This document shows, in pieces, positions 17,924 through 39,231 of a stretch of 64,000 nucleotides of DNA. The notes under the pieces are model-generated. The model saw only the letters and a list, made by a program, of their open reading frames with translations, ran no database searches and was not told the DNA's origin. The first letter of the stretch is position 1. Every line of letters starts with the position of its first letter. The DNA is from Candidatus Eisenbacteria bacterium (lineage in GTDB: Bacteria > Desulfobacterota > Binatia > DP-6): assembly GCA_035577985.1 (NCBI GenBank), contig DATJZY010000166.1, forward strand, positions 1 through 64,000. Direction: 5' to 3'. The translations under genes were made by a program, and so were the position numbers.

Positions 17924-19110
17924 CCCGTCGCCCCCGCATAGCCGGTGCGCGCCACCGCGCGGCGCAGGCCCTCGGTGAGACGCTCGAGCCACCGGCCTTC
18001 GACGAGGGGCCGCTCGCGGGCGGCGCGGCGGAAGAGCACGAGCCCCAGGATGCCGAGCGCGACGTTCGGCAGCCAGAGGCCGACCACGGCGGGTACGCTG
18101 CCCTGCTCGGCGAAGCCCTGCCCGGTCGAGAGCAGGATGTAGTACGTGAAGATCACGACCAGGCTGACGGCGAAGCCGCGCGACCGGACCGCGCGGGCCG
18201 GCTGGATGCCGAGCGGCATTGCGACGAGGCCGAACACGACGCAGGCGAAGGGGATCGAGAACTTTCGGTGGTACTCGACCAGCTCGGGGAGCGCCGATTT
18301 GCCGGCGGCGGTCTTCGCCTCGATCGCCGCGGTGAGCTGCGGCAGCGTCAGCTCCTTGGGATCGTCGTTGCGTTGCTGGGAATCGGCGAGCGTCGCGCGC
18401 AGGTCGAGGTTCACGTCGTAGGACTTGAAGTCGGTCTGGTAGCTCACCTGCTCGGCGGTGTCGCTCGTGTGGATGGTCCCCTCGAGGAGGCGCAGCGTCA
18501 GCGTCTCGCGCTCGGGATCGGGGATCATGAGCCCTTCGCGCGCGAAGATCGTGTTCTGCTGCTCCGGGTCGCGCTCGTCGGCGATCAGCACGTGGTCCAG
18601 GTGGTCGGTGGCGTCGATCTGCTCGGCGTAGATGATGAGACCGGGGAAGTCGTCGTTGAAGATCTGCGGCTTCAGACCCGCCGTCGCGCGCGTGCGGGCG
18701 ACGTCCCACATGGCGGTCCGCAGCGCCCGGTTGCCCCACGGGCGCGCGTACCACGCGAGCGCAGCGGTGATGATCGTGACGATGACCACGAACGTGGCGA
18801 CCGGCGGCACGAGCTGGTAGAGGCTGACGCCGGAGCTGCGAAGGGCCGTGATCTCGGCGTCGGCCGACAGGCGTCCGAATGCGACCAGGATGGCGAGCAG
18901 CATCGCCATCGGGACCGTCACCTCGAGGAAGGCCGGCAGGAGGCACAGGAAGATGCGCGCGACGTTGGTGAACGGGACGCCGCGGTTCACCACCAGCTCG
19001 ATCAGCCGCAGCAGCCGGGCGAGCAAGAGGACGAACGTGAAGATCGACAGACCGAGGCCGAAGGGAACCAGGATCTCCCGGAACAGATACCGATGGACGA
19101 TCTTCCCCAT
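17920..19110 (-). CDS. lptF: LPS export ABC transporter permease LptF
   Basis: 396 residues, YjgP/YjgQ family. It begins MGKIVHRYLFREILVPF, with transmembrane helices near 15-40, 55-90 and 100-125, a periplasmic jellyroll, and three C-terminal helices. SADAEITALRSSGVSLYQL near residue 79-97 is the cytoplasmic coupling motif. The upstream neighbour rlmB is divergent with only 34 nt between the start codons, so any promoters must be very compact or lie within coding sequence. It forms the LptB2FG complex with the next gene. Confidence 0.93.
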   Translation of the reverse strand: MGKIVHRYLFREILVPFGLGLSIFTFVLLLARLLRLIELVVNRGVPFTNVARIFLCLLPAFLEVTVPMAMLLAILVAFGRLSADAEITALRSSGVSLYQLVPPVATFVVIVTIITAALAWYARPWGNRALRTAMWDVARTRATAGLKPQIFNDDFPGLIIYAEQIDATDHLDHVLIADERDPEQQNTIFAREGLMIPDPERETLTLRLLEGTIHTSDTAEQVSYQTDFKSYDVNLDLRATLADSQQRNDDPKELTLPQLTAAIEAKTAAGKSALPELVEYHRKFSIPFACVVFGLVAMPLGIQPARAVRSRGFAVSLVVIFTYYILLSTGQGFAEQGSVPAVVGLWLPNVALGILGLVLFRRAARERPLVEGRWLERLTEGLRRAVARTGYAGATG

Positions 19111-19144
19111 GGGGGAGGCGCCGCGGCGCGCCGTCTTCTAACCG

Positions 19145-19885
19145 ATGGCACGCGGACGAACAACCGATGGCCCGCTCGTCGTCTACGGAACGAACGCCGT
19201 CGAAGGCGCGTTGCGCAGCACGGCGGGCGTCCGCCGCGTCGCGGTGCTGCGCGGACGACCCGCGCCGCGCATCGTCGAGCTCGCGCGTGCGCGGCGCCTG
19301 GCCGTCGAAGAGCTCGACCACGCCGGGCTCGAGCGGCTGGCCGGAACGCCGCATCATCAGGGCGCCGTGGTCCTCGGCGATCCGTATCGGTACAGCGCCA
19401 TCGAGGACGTGATCGCGCCGGAGCGCGGCTCGGTGCTGGCGCTCGACTCGGTCCAGGACCCGCGGAACTTCGGGGCGATCATCCGGACCGCGCGCGCCGC
19501 CGGCGTGGGGGGCATCGTCGTCCCGCAGGACCGCAGCGTCGGCGTGACCGGGGTGGTGGCGGCGACCTCGGCGGGCTGTCTCTTCGATCTCCCAATTGCC
19601 CGGGTCCCGAACCTCGCGCGGGCCTTAGGTACGCTAAAGGACGCCGGATTTTGGCTCGTCGGTCTGGTCGCGGGAGCCGAGCGATCGGTCTTCGACCTGC
19701 CCGACCTCGAGCGTCCGGCGATCGTGGCCGGCGGGGAGGGGGAGGGACTGCGACCACTCGTGCGCCGGGGCTGCGACTTCGAGGCGTCCCTCCCGATGGC
19801 TGCCGGGGTCGAGTCGCTGAACGTCTCGGTGGCCACGGCGATCGCCCTCTACGAGATCGTCGTGCGGCGTCGCCGGCGCGGCTAA
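19145..19885 (+). CDS. rlmB: TrmH/SpoU-family 23S rRNA 2'-O-methyltransferase (RlmB-type)
   Basis: 246 residues with an N-terminal substrate-binding domain (about 10-85) and a C-terminal SPOUT (knotted) methyltransferase domain. The motifs are in order: DSVQDPRNFGAIIRTA, then GGEGEGLR, then SLNVSVATAIALYE, which together define the SpoU family and its SAM site. The size and N-domain favour RlmB, which methylates G2251 of 23S rRNA, but a closely related tRNA methyltransferase cannot be excluded from sequence alone. Confidence 0.88.
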   Translation: MARGRTTDGPLVVYGTNAVEGALRSTAGVRRVAVLRGRPAPRIVELARARRLAVEELDHAGLERLAGTPHHQGAVVLGDPYRYSAIEDVIAPERGSVLALDSVQDPRNFGAIIRTARAAGVGGIVVPQDRSVGVTGVVAATSAGCLFDLPIARVPNLARALGTLKDAGFWLVGLVAGAERSVFDLPDLERPAIVAGGEGEGLRPLVRRGCDFEASLPMAAGVESLNVSVATAIALYEIVVRRRRRG

Positions 19886-19909
19886 GGCAGCGCCCGGCCT
19901 TCCGTTTCA

Positions 19910-19938
19910 TTGACAGCCCATAGCCCCGGTGTTATCAA
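19910..19938 (+). promoter_or_regulatory. Sigma70-like promoter of the tRNA-rpmG-secE-nusG superoperon
   Basis: A perfect TTGACA (19910-19915), 17-nt spacer, TATCAA (19933-19938). It is the best promoter candidate in the window. It lies 126 nt before the first tRNA and heads a block of + strand genes running to about 51.4 kb. The 178-nt gap 19886-20063 holds nothing else evident. Confidence 0.65.
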
Positions 19939-20063
19939 TCGGCGCTTCGTCACGGTGGGTAAAGGTGTCTTCTCGCCACTTGCCGTTCGGACATCCCGTC
20001 CGGACCGGCCGGGGAGGTTTCTCGAACAACTTGGACAACAACGTACCCGAGCGCGGGTGGCGC

Positions 20064-20139
20064 GCCGATGTAGCTCAGGTGGTAGAGCGGCTGACTTGTA
20101 ATCAGCAGGTCGTCGGTTCGACTCCGACCATCGGCTCCA
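20064..20139 (+). tRNA. tRNA-Thr (UGU)
   Basis: Acceptor GCCGATG pairs with CATCGGC. The anticodon stem GCTGA/TCAGC encloses loop CTTGTAA, giving TGT. The discriminator is T and an encoded CCA follows (20137-20139), the only one in the window. Confidence 0.95.
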
Positions 20140-20162
20140 TGTTCGCCGAGGGAACGAGACGA

Positions 20163-20245
20163 GGAGAGGTGCCCGAGCGGCCAAAGGGAGCAGACTGTAA
20201 ATCTGCCGGCGTACGCCTTCGGAGGTTCGAATCCTCCCCTCTCCA
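20163..20245 (+). tRNA. tRNA-Tyr (GUA)
   Basis: Acceptor GGAGAGG pairs with CCTCTCC. The anticodon stem GCAGA/TCTGC encloses loop CTGTAAA, giving GTA. The long variable arm fits class II tRNA-Tyr. The discriminator is A20245 and CCA is not encoded. Confidence 0.95.
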
Positions 20246-20280
20246 CTGTGAGCGAGCGAGTCGAACGAAGAACATGCGAC

Positions 20281-20353
20281 GCGGGAGTAGCTCAGTTGGC
20301 AGAGCACGAGCCTTCCAAGCTCGGGGTCGCGGGTTCGATTCCCGTCTCCCGCT
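20281..20353 (+). tRNA. tRNA-Gly (UCC)
   Basis: Acceptor GCGGGAG pairs with CTCCCGC. The anticodon stem CGAGC/GCTCG encloses loop CTTCCAA, giving TCC. CCA is not encoded. Confidence 0.95.
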
Positions 20354-20390
20354 CGTGGCAGCGAGCGTCGGCAGGATGATCGACGGATAT

Positions 20391-20463
20391 GCCCATGTAG
20401 CTCAGGTGGCAGAGCACTTCCTTGGTAAGGAAGAGGTCACCGGTTCGAATCCGGTCATGGGCT
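20391..20463 (+). tRNA. tRNA-Thr (GGU)
   Basis: Acceptor GCCCATG pairs with CATGGGC. The anticodon stem CTTCC/GGAAG encloses loop TTGGTAA, giving GGT. CCA is not encoded. The order Thr-Tyr-Gly-Thr matches the E. coli thrU-tyrU-glyT-thrT cluster. Confidence 0.95.
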
Positions 20464-20512
20464 CGGGGATGGCGGCCTCGCCGCGAGGGCGGAAGGGCCC
20501 AGTGAGGTTTCG

Positions 20513-20665
20513 ATGCGCGATTTGATCAGTCTGGTCTGTGACGGATGCAAACGAAGGAACTACACCAGCACGAAGAACAAGAAGAAGACCACGGAGAAAT
20601 TGTCGTTCCGCAAGTTCTGCCCGGCGTGCCGCGCCCACACGGTCCACAAGGAGGGCAAGGTCTGA
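20513..20665 (+). CDS. rpmG: 50S ribosomal protein L33
   Basis: 50 residues, normal for L33. C9 and C12 (CDGC) and a second CPAC pair near the C-terminus would bind zinc, so this is the C+ form. GTGAGG lies 6 nt before the ATG. It sits between tRNA-Thr and tRNA-Trp at the place where some bacteria carry tufB. Confidence 0.95.
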   Translation: MRDLISLVCDGCKRRNYTSTKNKKKTTEKLSFRKFCPACRAHTVHKEGKV

Positions 20666-20686
20666 GGGGTGCGCCCCGGCGTGTGG

Positions 20687-20760
20687 GGGTCAGTAGCTCT
20701 AATTGGTAGAGCACCGGACTCCAAATCCGGGGGTTGCAGGTTCGAGCCCTGCCTGACCCG
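20687..20760 (+). tRNA. tRNA-Trp (CCA)
   Basis: Acceptor GGGTCAG pairs with CTGACCC. The anticodon stem CCGGA/TCCGG encloses loop CTCCAAA, giving CCA. The discriminator is G20760 and the 3' CCA tail is not encoded. secE follows 15 nt later. Confidence 0.95.
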
Positions 20761-20775
20761 TCTCTGCGAGCTTCT

Positions 20776-20985
20776 ATGAACGGACGCGATTGGAAGCAGC
20801 CCCTCGTACGCTCCCAGGCCTTCCTCGAGGAATGCTGGGGAGAGCTCAAGCGGGTTCATTGGCCGACCTGGGAGGAGACTCGGGCGGCGACGATTGCCGT
20901 CATCATCGGCGTCGTCTTCGTCGGGTTGTATCTCGGGCTGATCGATTCCGTGCTCTCCTTCGTCTTCACGCGGGTGTTGGGCTGA
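20776..20985 (+). CDS. secE: Preprotein translocase subunit SecE
   Basis: 69 residues, the short single-helix form. The amphipathic segment [17 protein letters not shown] at about 19-35 is the family hallmark, followed by one transmembrane helix ([17 protein letters not shown]). It clamps SecY in the inner membrane. ATG 20776 was chosen over upstream in-frame starts that fall in the tRNA. The stop TGA shares its A with the nusG ATG. Confidence 0.95.
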   Translation: MNGRDWKQPLVRSQAFLEECWGELKRVHWPTWEETRAATIAVIIGVVFVGLYLGLIDSVLSFVFTRVLG

Positions 20986-21536
20986 TGGCGACCGCCGCCG
21001 ACAGACAGTGGTACGTGGTGCACACCTACTCGGGCTACGAGCACAAGGTGAAGACCTCGCTCGAAGAGCGCGTGCGCTCGTGCTCCAGCCCCGATCTCTT
21101 CGGCGAGATCCTCGTTCCGTCCGAGAAGGTCGTCGAGCTCGTGAAGGGCAAGAAGAAGACGTCGTCGCGGAAGTTCTTTCCCGGCTACATCCTCGTGAAC
21201 ATGAAGCTCAACAACGAGACGTGGCACATCGTGAAGTCGACGCCCAAGGTCACGGGCTTCCTCGGTGGCGCCACCGACCCGAGCTCCATTCCGCCCATCT
21301 CCGAAGCCGAGGTGCGGGAGATCACGCACCAGATGGAAGAGGGCGCGGTCAAGCCCAAGCCGAAGGTGCTCTTCGAGCAGGGCGAGAACGTGAAGGTGGT
21401 CGACGGCCCGTTTCAGGACTTCAACGGCGTCGTCGAGGAAGTGAAGCCCGACAAGGGCAAGCTGCGGGTGCTCATCAGCATCTTCGGGCGCGCAACGCCC
21501 GTCGAGCTCGACTTCGTGCAAGTGGAGAAAGCGTAG
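20985..21536 (+). CDS. nusG: Transcription termination/antitermination factor NusG
   Basis: 183 residues. The N-terminal NGN domain begins [16 protein letters not shown] and binds the RNA polymerase clamp. The C-terminal KOW domain ([21 protein letters not shown]) contacts S10 or Rho. The start codon overlaps the secE stop by 1 nt. It couples transcription and translation, and the neighbourhood secE-nusG-rplK is universal. Confidence 0.97.
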   Translation: MATAADRQWYVVHTYSGYEHKVKTSLEERVRSCSSPDLFGEILVPSEKVVELVKGKKKTSSRKFFPGYILVNMKLNNETWHIVKSTPKVTGFLGGATDPSSIPPISEAEVREITHQMEEGAVKPKPKVLFEQGENVKVVDGPFQDFNGVVEEVKPDKGKLRVLISIFGRATPVELDFVQVEKA

Positions 21537-21542
21537 CCGGAC

Positions 21543-21965
21543 ATGGCGAAGAAGGTCGTAGCGGAAGTGAAGCTGCAGATTCCGGCCGGGGCGGCGAACC
21601 CGAGCCCGCCGGTGGGCCCCGCGCTCGGACAGCGCGGCGTCAACATCATGGAGTTCTGCAAGGCGTTCAACGCCCAGACGCAGTCGCAGGGCGGGCTCAT
21701 CATCCCGGTCATCATCACGGTGTACGCGGACCGGTCGTTCACGTTCGTGACGAAGACGCCGCCAGCGTCCGTGCTGCTGAAGAAGGCCGCCGGCATCGAG
21801 AAGGGCTCCAGCGAACCGAACAAGACCAAAGTCGGCCAGGTGACGCGCAAGCAGGTCGAGGAGATCGCGAAGCTGAAGATGCCCGATCTCACCGCGGCCA
21901 GCCTCGAGGCGGCGATTCGCACGGTCGAGGGCACGGCACGAAGCCTCGGGCTCGAGGTCGTCTAG
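21543..21965 (+). CDS. rplK: 50S ribosomal protein L11
   Basis: 140 residues. [26 protein letters not shown] at about residues 18-43 is highly conserved and includes the thiopeptide-binding Pro region. The C-terminal half binds the GTPase-associated centre of 23S rRNA. It starts 6 nt after nusG. Confidence 0.98.
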   Translation: MAKKVVAEVKLQIPAGAANPSPPVGPALGQRGVNIMEFCKAFNAQTQSQGGLIIPVIITVYADRSFTFVTKTPPASVLLKKAAGIEKGSSEPNKTKVGQVTRKQVEEIAKLKMPDLTAASLEAAIRTVEGTARSLGLEVV

Positions 21966-21973
21966 GGGACATC

Positions 21974-22687
21974 ATGGCGAAGGCGGGCAAGCGATACCGG
22001 AACGCGGCGGCGAAGATCGATCGGGAGAAGCGCTACCCGATCGACGAGGCGATCGGGGTCCTGCTCGACGCGGGCGGCGCGCCGAAGTTCGACGAGAGCG
22101 TCGAGATGGCGATCCGGCTCGGCGTCGATCCGCGTCAGGCCGATCAGAACGTGCGCGGCACCGTGGTGCTCCCGCACGGGACCGGCAAGAGCGTCCGCGT
22201 CCTCGTGTTCGCCAAGGGCGACAAAGTGAAGGAGGCGCAGGACGCGGGCGCGGACTTCGTCGGCGCGGACGACATGGTGAAGAAGATCCAGGACGAGCAG
22301 TGGCTCGACTTCGACACGGCCATCGCGACGCCCGACATGATGGGGCAGGTCGGCCGGCTCGGTAAGGTGCTCGGTCCGCGCGGCCTCATGCCGAACCCGA
22401 AGGTCGGCACGGTCACGTTCGACGTCGGCAAGGCCGTCCGCGACGTCAAGGCGGGCAAGGTCGAGTTCCGCGTCGAGAAGGCGGGCATCGTGCACGTGCC
22501 GATCGGCAAGCGGAGCTTCGGCGCCGACAAGCTGCGCGAGAACGCCCACGCGCTCATCGCGAGCCTCACGCGCGCGAAGCCGGCGGCCTCCAAGGGCCAC
22601 TACCTCCTCAGCATCGCCGTCTCGACCACCATGGGCCCCTCGGTCCGCATCGATCCCGCAACGACGCAATCGGCGGCGGCAGCCTAG
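21974..22687 (+). CDS. rplA: 50S ribosomal protein L1
   Basis: 237 residues. It forms the L1 stalk and helps release E-site tRNA. The motif [14 protein letters not shown] near residue 134 is diagnostic. In many bacteria L1 also binds its own mRNA to repress the rplKA unit; no copy of the target was identified here. It follows rplK by 8 nt. Confidence 0.97.
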   Translation: MAKAGKRYRNAAAKIDREKRYPIDEAIGVLLDAGGAPKFDESVEMAIRLGVDPRQADQNVRGTVVLPHGTGKSVRVLVFAKGDKVKEAQDAGADFVGADDMVKKIQDEQWLDFDTAIATPDMMGQVGRLGKVLGPRGLMPNPKVGTVTFDVGKAVRDVKAGKVEFRVEKAGIVHVPIGKRSFGADKLRENAHALIASLTRAKPAASKGHYLLSIAVSTTMGPSVRIDPATTQSAAAA

Positions 22688-22703
22688 AGGAAACGACGAC
22701 ACC

Positions 22704-23231
22704 ATGAATCGCGCTGAAAAGGTCGAAAACGTCGAGTCGCTGCAGGGGGACTTCTCCCGCGCGACCGTCGCCGTGCTGGCGGAGTACCGCGGGCTCACGG
22801 CGGGCCAGATGACGCGCCTGCGCCGAGCGCTCCGCGAGGCCGACGGACGGTGCCGCGTCGCGAAGAACCGCCTCGCCAAGCGCGCCATCTCGAACACGCG
22901 CTACGCATCGCTCGAAGGCATGCTGAAGGGGCCCACGGCCGTGCTGATCGGCTTCAAAGATCCGGTCGCGCTCGCCAAAGTGGCGATGAAGCTCGCCGAC
23001 GAGATGCCGAAGCTCGAGATCAAGGGCGCGGTGCTCGACGGCGAAGTGCTGCCGGCTCGCGGCGTGAAGGCGCTCGCCGACCTGCCGCCGCGCGAGGTGC
23101 TGCTGGCGCAGCTCCTCGGCCTCCTGCAGGCCCCGGCGAGCCAGGTGCTCAGAACTCTGAACGAACCTGCTGCGCAGCTCGCGCGGCTGGTGGATGCGCT
23201 CGCGAAGCGGGCGGACGGCGGCGCGGCGTAG
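22704..23231 (+). CDS. rplJ: 50S ribosomal protein L10
   Basis: 175 residues. It anchors the L7/L12 dimers to the ribosome: the N-terminal domain ([20 protein letters not shown]) binds rRNA, and the C-terminal helix carries the L12 dimers. The gap to rplA is only 16 nt, so the long structured L10 leader known from E. coli is not present at the usual place. GAGGAAACGAC precedes the ATG. Confidence 0.96.
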   Translation: MNRAEKVENVESLQGDFSRATVAVLAEYRGLTAGQMTRLRRALREADGRCRVAKNRLAKRAISNTRYASLEGMLKGPTAVLIGFKDPVALAKVAMKLADEMPKLEIKGAVLDGEVLPARGVKALADLPPREVLLAQLLGLLQAPASQVLRTLNEPAAQLARLVDALAKRADGGAA

Positions 23232-23269
23232 CCGCTTCGCGAATCGGAACACAGCGGAAAGGATTAGCG

Positions 23270-23656
23270 ATGGAAGTGACGCGTGAGCAGGTGAAGGATT
23301 TTCTGAAGAACATGTCCCTCATGGACGCGGCGGCGCTCGTGAAGGAGCTCGAGCAGGAGCTCGGCGTGTCGGCGGCGGCGCCCGTGGCGGTCGCGGCAGT
23401 CGGCGCGGCTCCGGCCGGCGGTGCAGCGGCTCCCGCGGCCGAGAAGGACGAGTTCACCGTGGTCCTCACGGCGGGCGGCGAGAAGAAGATCCAGGTCATC
23501 AAGGTGGTCCGGGAGCTGACGGGCCTCGGTCTCAAGGAAGCCAAGGACCTCGTCGACGGTGCGCCCAAGACCGTCAAGGAAGGCGTGGCCAAGGCGGAAG
23601 CCGAGGGCATGAAGAAGAAGCTCGAGGAGGCGGGTGGCACGGTCGAGCTGAAGTGA
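23270..23656 (+). CDS. rplL: 50S ribosomal protein L7/L12
   Basis: 128 residues. The N-terminal dimerisation helix, an Ala/Pro-rich flexible hinge (about 38-60) and the C-terminal factor-binding domain ([22 protein letters not shown]) are all visible. It recruits elongation factors. It follows L10 by 38 nt with AGCGGAAAGGA as ribosome-binding site. Confidence 0.97.
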   Translation: MEVTREQVKDFLKNMSLMDAAALVKELEQELGVSAAAPVAVAAVGAAPAGGAAAPAAEKDEFTVVLTAGGEKKIQVIKVVRELTGLGLKEAKDLVDGAPKTVKEGVAKAEAEGMKKKLEEAGGTVELK

Positions 23657-23702
23657 CCGCGAGTCGCACGACGTTCACCCCACGGCCGGTACGGGTCCAG
23701 TC

Positions 23703-23716
23703 GCCAGACGTCTGGC
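23703..23716. other. Perfect 14-bp palindrome before rpoB
   Basis: GCCAGACGTCTGGC is its own reverse complement and lies immediately before the AGGAG ribosome-binding site of rpoB, in the 70-nt rplL-rpoB gap. It could be a protein-binding site or simply part of the RNA leader. Confidence 0.35.
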
Positions 23717-23726
23717 AGGAGCATCG

Positions 23727-27866
<4,140 letters not shown>

Positions 27867-27888
27867 GACGGGGGAGAGGACTCGGCGT

Positions 27889-32034
<4,146 letters not shown>

Positions 32035-32057
32035 CCCGCACGACGCGCGACTCAAGG

Positions 32058-32086
32058 TTGACAGGAAGAAGAAGCTTCCCTAAAAC
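32058..32086 (+). promoter_or_regulatory. Sigma70-like promoter of the str operon (rpsL)
   Basis: A perfect TTGACA (32058-32063), 17-nt spacer, TAAAAC (32081-32086), 27 nt before rpsL. It is in an AT-richer 79-nt gap between rpoC and rpsL and would give the str genes independent transcription. Confidence 0.6.
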
Positions 32087-32113
32087 AGCGAATTTCCGTC
32101 AGGACGAGACACG

Positions 32114-32485
32114 ATGCCGACCATCAACCAGCTCGTGAAGCACGGGCGCCTGAAGCAGAACGTGAAGGGCAAGGCGCCGGCGCTGAACCGCTCGCCGCAG
32201 AAGCGCGGCGTGTGCACGCGCGTGTACACGACGACGCCGAAGAAGCCCAACTCGGCGCTGCGCAAGGTGGCGAAGGTCCGGCTCACGAACGGCATCGAGA
32301 TCATCGCGTACATCCCGGGCGTCGGGCACAACCTGCAGGAGCACTCGGTCGTCCTGATCCGCGGCGGCCGCGTGAAGGACCTGCCGGGCGTGCGGTACCA
32401 CATCATCCGCGGCACTCTCGACTCGATCGGCGTCCAGGATCGACGGCAGAGCCGCTCGAAGTACGGAGCGAAACGGCCGAAGTAA
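32114..32485 (+). CDS. rpsL: 30S ribosomal protein S12
   Basis: 123 residues. [18 protein letters not shown] carries the decoding-centre Lys of the streptomycin-sensitive form, and the second loop [17 protein letters not shown] is intact, so no resistance substitution is visible. First gene of the str operon, with its own promoter. Confidence 0.98.
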   Translation: MPTINQLVKHGRLKQNVKGKAPALNRSPQKRGVCTRVYTTTPKKPNSALRKVAKVRLTNGIEIIAYIPGVGHNLQEHSVVLIRGGRVKDLPGVRYHIIRGTLDSIGVQDRRQSRSKYGAKRPK

Positions 32486-32555
32486 GGAGTCGGTGAGGCC
32501 GACGCGGCGCCCCGGGGCTCGTGCCCGCCGCCGCGAGGTCGCTGGGTGTATCACT

Positions 32556-33026
32556 ATGCCGCGCAAAGGCGAAGTCAAACGCAGGGACATCCTCCCGGAT
32601 CCCAAGTTCAACGACCGGCTCGTCACGAAGTTCATCAACAGCATGATGAACGGCGGGAAGAAGAGCGTCGTCGAGGGGATCTTCTATCGCGCGCTCGACA
32701 TCGTGGGCGAGCGCTCGAAAGAGGACGCGGTCGGCGTGTTCCGGCGCGCGCTCGATCAGGTGAAGCCGACGGTCGAGGTGCGCTCCCGGCGCGTCGGCGG
32801 TGCGAACTACCAGGTGCCGTCCGAGGTGCGTCCCACCCGACGGACGTCGCTCGGCATGCGCTGGATCGTCCAGAACGCCCGTCTGCGCCCGGAGAAGTCC
32901 ATGGTCCAGAAGCTCGCGGGCGAGATCCTCGATGCCGCGGCGGGTCGCGGCGGCGCCATGAAGAAGAAGGAGGACACGCACCGGATGGCGGAGGCGAACA
33001 AGGCCTTCGCCCACTATCGCTGGTAG
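32556..33026 (+). CDS. rpsG: 30S ribosomal protein S7
   Basis: 156 residues, the usual length. It nucleates the 30S head. [20 protein letters not shown] is a typical start, and [16 protein letters not shown] near residue 85 contacts rRNA near the E site. ATG 32556 is preferred over upstream in-frame starts in the 70-nt gap to rpsL. Confidence 0.97.
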   Translation: MPRKGEVKRRDILPDPKFNDRLVTKFINSMMNGGKKSVVEGIFYRALDIVGERSKEDAVGVFRRALDQVKPTVEVRSRRVGGANYQVPSEVRPTRRTSLGMRWIVQNARLRPEKSMVQKLAGEILDAAAGRGGAMKKKEDTHRMAEANKAFAHYRW

Positions 33027-33038
33027 CGCGTATCCCCC

Positions 33039-35144
<2,106 letters not shown>

Positions 35145-35168
35145 TCGGAGCCACGGAGGAAGGAGCTC

Positions 35169-36359
<1,191 letters not shown>

Positions 36360-36371
36360 GCACGCCGTCGG

Positions 36372-36680
<309 letters not shown>

Positions 36681-36682
36681 CC

Positions 36683-37351
36683 ATGGCCACCGCCGTCACA
36701 GGGCTCATCGGCCGCAAGCTCGGCATGACCCAGGTCTACACGGCCACGGGCGTGCTCGTGCCGGTCACCGTGATCGAGGCCGGTCCGTGCACCGTCGTCG
36801 CCATGCGCAACGCCGAGCGCAACGGCTACGCCGCCGCCCAGCTCGGGTTCGACACCCTCGACGCAAAGAAGCTCTCGAAGCCCCGCGCGGGACAGTTCAA
36901 GAAGGCGGGCACCGCCGGCTTCCGCACGCTGCGCGAGTTCCGGCTCGGCGAGGGCGACGTCCCGGCGGTCGGCGCCGCGGTGAGCGTCGCGGACGTGTTC
37001 ACGCCCGGCGAGCGCATCCTGGTCACCGGTGTCTCCAAGGGCCGCGGCACGGCCGGCGTCATCAAGCGCCACCACTTCAGCGGCTTTCCCGCCACGCACG
37101 GCACGCACGAGTACTTCCGGCACGGCGGCTCGATCGGCAACCGCTCCTTCCCCGGTCGGGTGATGGCGGGCAGGCGCATGGCCGGTCGCATGGGCGCCGA
37201 GCGAGTGACCACGAGCAACATCGAGGTCGTCGCGATCCGTCCCGACGAGAACCTGCTGCTCGTGCGCGGCACGGTGCCCGGCGCCCGCAACGCGACGGTC
37301 CTCGTCCGGCGCGGCAAGGCCCGTGCGGGCGCGACGGAGGCGCGGTCGTGA
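36683..37351 (+). CDS. rplC: 50S ribosomal protein L3
   Basis: 222 residues. It binds 23S rRNA near the peptidyl transferase centre. [13 protein letters not shown] at the start and the [22 protein letters not shown] loop are diagnostic; the loop includes the Gln/Asn position that is methylated in many bacteria. It begins 2 nt after rpsJ. Confidence 0.97.
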   Translation: MATAVTGLIGRKLGMTQVYTATGVLVPVTVIEAGPCTVVAMRNAERNGYAAAQLGFDTLDAKKLSKPRAGQFKKAGTAGFRTLREFRLGEGDVPAVGAAVSVADVFTPGERILVTGVSKGRGTAGVIKRHHFSGFPATHGTHEYFRHGGSIGNRSFPGRVMAGRRMAGRMGAERVTTSNIEVVAIRPDENLLLVRGTVPGARNATVLVRRGKARAGATEARS

Positions 37352-37995
37352 GCATCGAGACATCGGTCATCGTCCCGGTCGTGTCGCAGACCCGGAAGCC
37401 CGCGGGCGAGATCAGCGTGCCGGCAGCCGTCCTCACGGGTCCGGTGCGCGAGAGCCTCCTCCACGAGATGGTGAAGAGCCAGCTCGCGTCGCGTCGCGCC
37501 GGAACCCACGCCACGAAGACCCGTCACTTCGTCTCGGGCGGCGGCAAGAAGCCGTGGAAGCAGAAGGGCACCGGGCGCGCCCGCGCCGGCAGCATCCGCT
37601 CGCCGCTGTGGGCCGGCGGCGCGGTCATCTTCGGACCGCAGCCGCGCAGCTACGCCTACCAGATGCCGAAGTCGGCGCGCCGCGCGGCCCTCCGCTCGGC
37701 GCTCGCCGCGCGGCACGCCGAGGGCAAGCTCGTGGTCGTCGACGCGCTCACGCTCCCCGAGCCGAAGACCAAGAAGATGCTCGAGTGCCTCGCCGGTCTC
37801 GGCGTCGAGGGCAGCGCGCTCGTCGTGCTCGCCCAGAACGACGACGCGGTGATGCGCGCCTCCCGGAACCTGCCGCACGTGAAGGCGATCCTCGTGGGCG
37901 GCCTCAACGTCTACGACGTGCTGAAGCACGCGACGCTGGTCGTCACGCGCGACGCGCTCGAGCAGCTCGCCGCCCGACTCATGGAGGCCGCGTGA
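37348..37995 (+). CDS. rplD: 50S ribosomal protein L4
   Basis: 215 residues from GTG 37348, which overlaps the rplC stop. The extended loop [20 protein letters not shown] lines the exit tunnel. In E. coli L4 also represses the S10 operon; no matching leader is recognised here. It is followed by a 106-nt gap before rplW, unusually long for this operon. Confidence 0.96.
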   Translation: MSIETSVIVPVVSQTRKPAGEISVPAAVLTGPVRESLLHEMVKSQLASRRAGTHATKTRHFVSGGGKKPWKQKGTGRARAGSIRSPLWAGGAVIFGPQPRSYAYQMPKSARRAALRSALAARHAEGKLVVVDALTLPEPKTKKMLECLAGLGVEGSALVVLAQNDDAVMRASRNLPHVKAILVGGLNVYDVLKHATLVVTRDALEQLAARLMEAA

Positions 37996-38101
37996 GCGGC
38001 CGACGTCCATCGGAGCGCCACGCCCGCGCGTCGAACGGCGCGATGCGCACGGGGACCCCTTGCGGGTGCCCGCCGGTCACCGGTGTCCAACGGGAGGCGG
38101 A

Positions 38102-38389
38102 ATGAACGCCGTCGACGTCATCAAGGGCCCGATCGTGACCGAGAAGGGCACGCTCGTGAACGAGCAGGCGAATCAGGTCGTCTTCCGGGTCGACGCGCGC
38201 GCAAACAAGGTCGAGATCCGCTCGGCGGTCGAACAGCTCTTCAAGGTGAAGGTCGAGAAGGTCTGCACGACGCGCGTGCTCGGCAAGACGCGGCGGGTCG
38301 GCCGCCATGCGGGACGGCGCCCCAGCTGGAAGAAGGCGTACGTGACCCTCGCCGAGGGCAACCGCATCGACTTCTTCGAGGGAGCCTGA
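38102..38389 (+). CDS. rplW: 50S ribosomal protein L23
   Basis: 95 residues from ATG 38102, which has GGGAGGCGG upstream. The in-frame ATG at 38060 has no good site and lengthens the protein beyond the family. It is a tunnel-exit protein and the docking site of trigger factor, encoded at 3.9 kb. The stop is 4 nt before rplB. Confidence 0.95.
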   Translation: MNAVDVIKGPIVTEKGTLVNEQANQVVFRVDARANKVEIRSAVEQLFKVKVEKVCTTRVLGKTRRVGRHAGRRPSWKKAYVTLAEGNRIDFFEGA

Positions 38390-38393
38390 GCCG

Positions 38394-39218
38394 ATGCCAG
38401 TCATCCAGTACCGGCCCACCTCCGCGGGACGCCGCTTCCAGACGGGCTACGACTTCGGCGAGATCACGAAGAGCACGCCCGAGAAGTCGCTGCTGACGCC
38501 GCTGCCCAAGTCGGGCGGGCGCAGCAACACGGGACGCGTCACCGCGTACCACCGGGGCGGCGGCCACAAGCGCCGCTACCGCCAGATCGACTTCAAGCGC
38601 AACAAGGACGGCGTGCCGGCGGTCGTGAAGGGCATCGAGTACGATCCCAACCGCTCCGCGCGCATCGCGCTCCTGTTCTACGCCGACGGCGAGAAGCGCT
38701 ACATCCTGGCGCCGGTCGGCCTCGGCGTGGGCGACCGCGTCGAGACGGGCGCGCAGGCGGACATCAAGCCCGGCAACTCCCTGCCGCTCGCCAACATCCC
38801 GCTCGGCTCGGTCGTGCACAACGTGGAGCTGCGCGAGGGCCGCGGCGGACAGCTCGGGCGCGCGGCGGGCACCGCCATCCAGCTGATGGCGAAGGAGGGC
38901 GATTACGCGCTCCTGAAGATGCCGTCGGGTGAGCTGCGCAAGGTGCGCCTGGCGTGCCGCGCATCGATCGGCCAGGTCGGCAACCTCGACCACGAGAACA
39001 TCTCCTTCGGCAAGGCGGGCCGGGTGCGGTGGCTCGGGCGACGGCCGACGGTCCGTGGCATCGCGATGAACCCGGTCGACCACCCGCACGGCGGCGGCGA
39101 AGGTCGCTCGAAGGGCAACCACCCGCAGACGCCGTGGGGCAAGCCGACCAAGGGCTACAAGACTCGCCACAACAAGCGCACGAACAAGTACATCGTTCAG
39201 CGCCGCAAGGGACGCTGA
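38394..39218 (+). CDS. rplB: 50S ribosomal protein L2
   Basis: 274 residues. It is required for subunit association and peptidyl transferase activity. The C-terminal region [20 protein letters not shown] contains the conserved His of the PVDHPHGG motif. It ends with the typical basic tail. Confidence 0.98.
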   Translation: MPVIQYRPTSAGRRFQTGYDFGEITKSTPEKSLLTPLPKSGGRSNTGRVTAYHRGGGHKRRYRQIDFKRNKDGVPAVVKGIEYDPNRSARIALLFYADGEKRYILAPVGLGVGDRVETGAQADIKPGNSLPLANIPLGSVVHNVELREGRGGQLGRAAGTAIQLMAKEGDYALLKMPSGELRKVRLACRASIGQVGNLDHENISFGKAGRVRWLGRRPTVRGIAMNPVDHPHGGGEGRSKGNHPQTPWGKPTKGYKTRHNKRTNKYIVQRRKGR

Positions 39219-39231
39219 GGGGGGACGATCG

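Noticed and set aside
37996-38101. Structured leader or riboswitch between rplD and rplW
   Set aside because: Short GC-rich stems can be drawn, but none matches a known ribosomal leader, so no feature is called.
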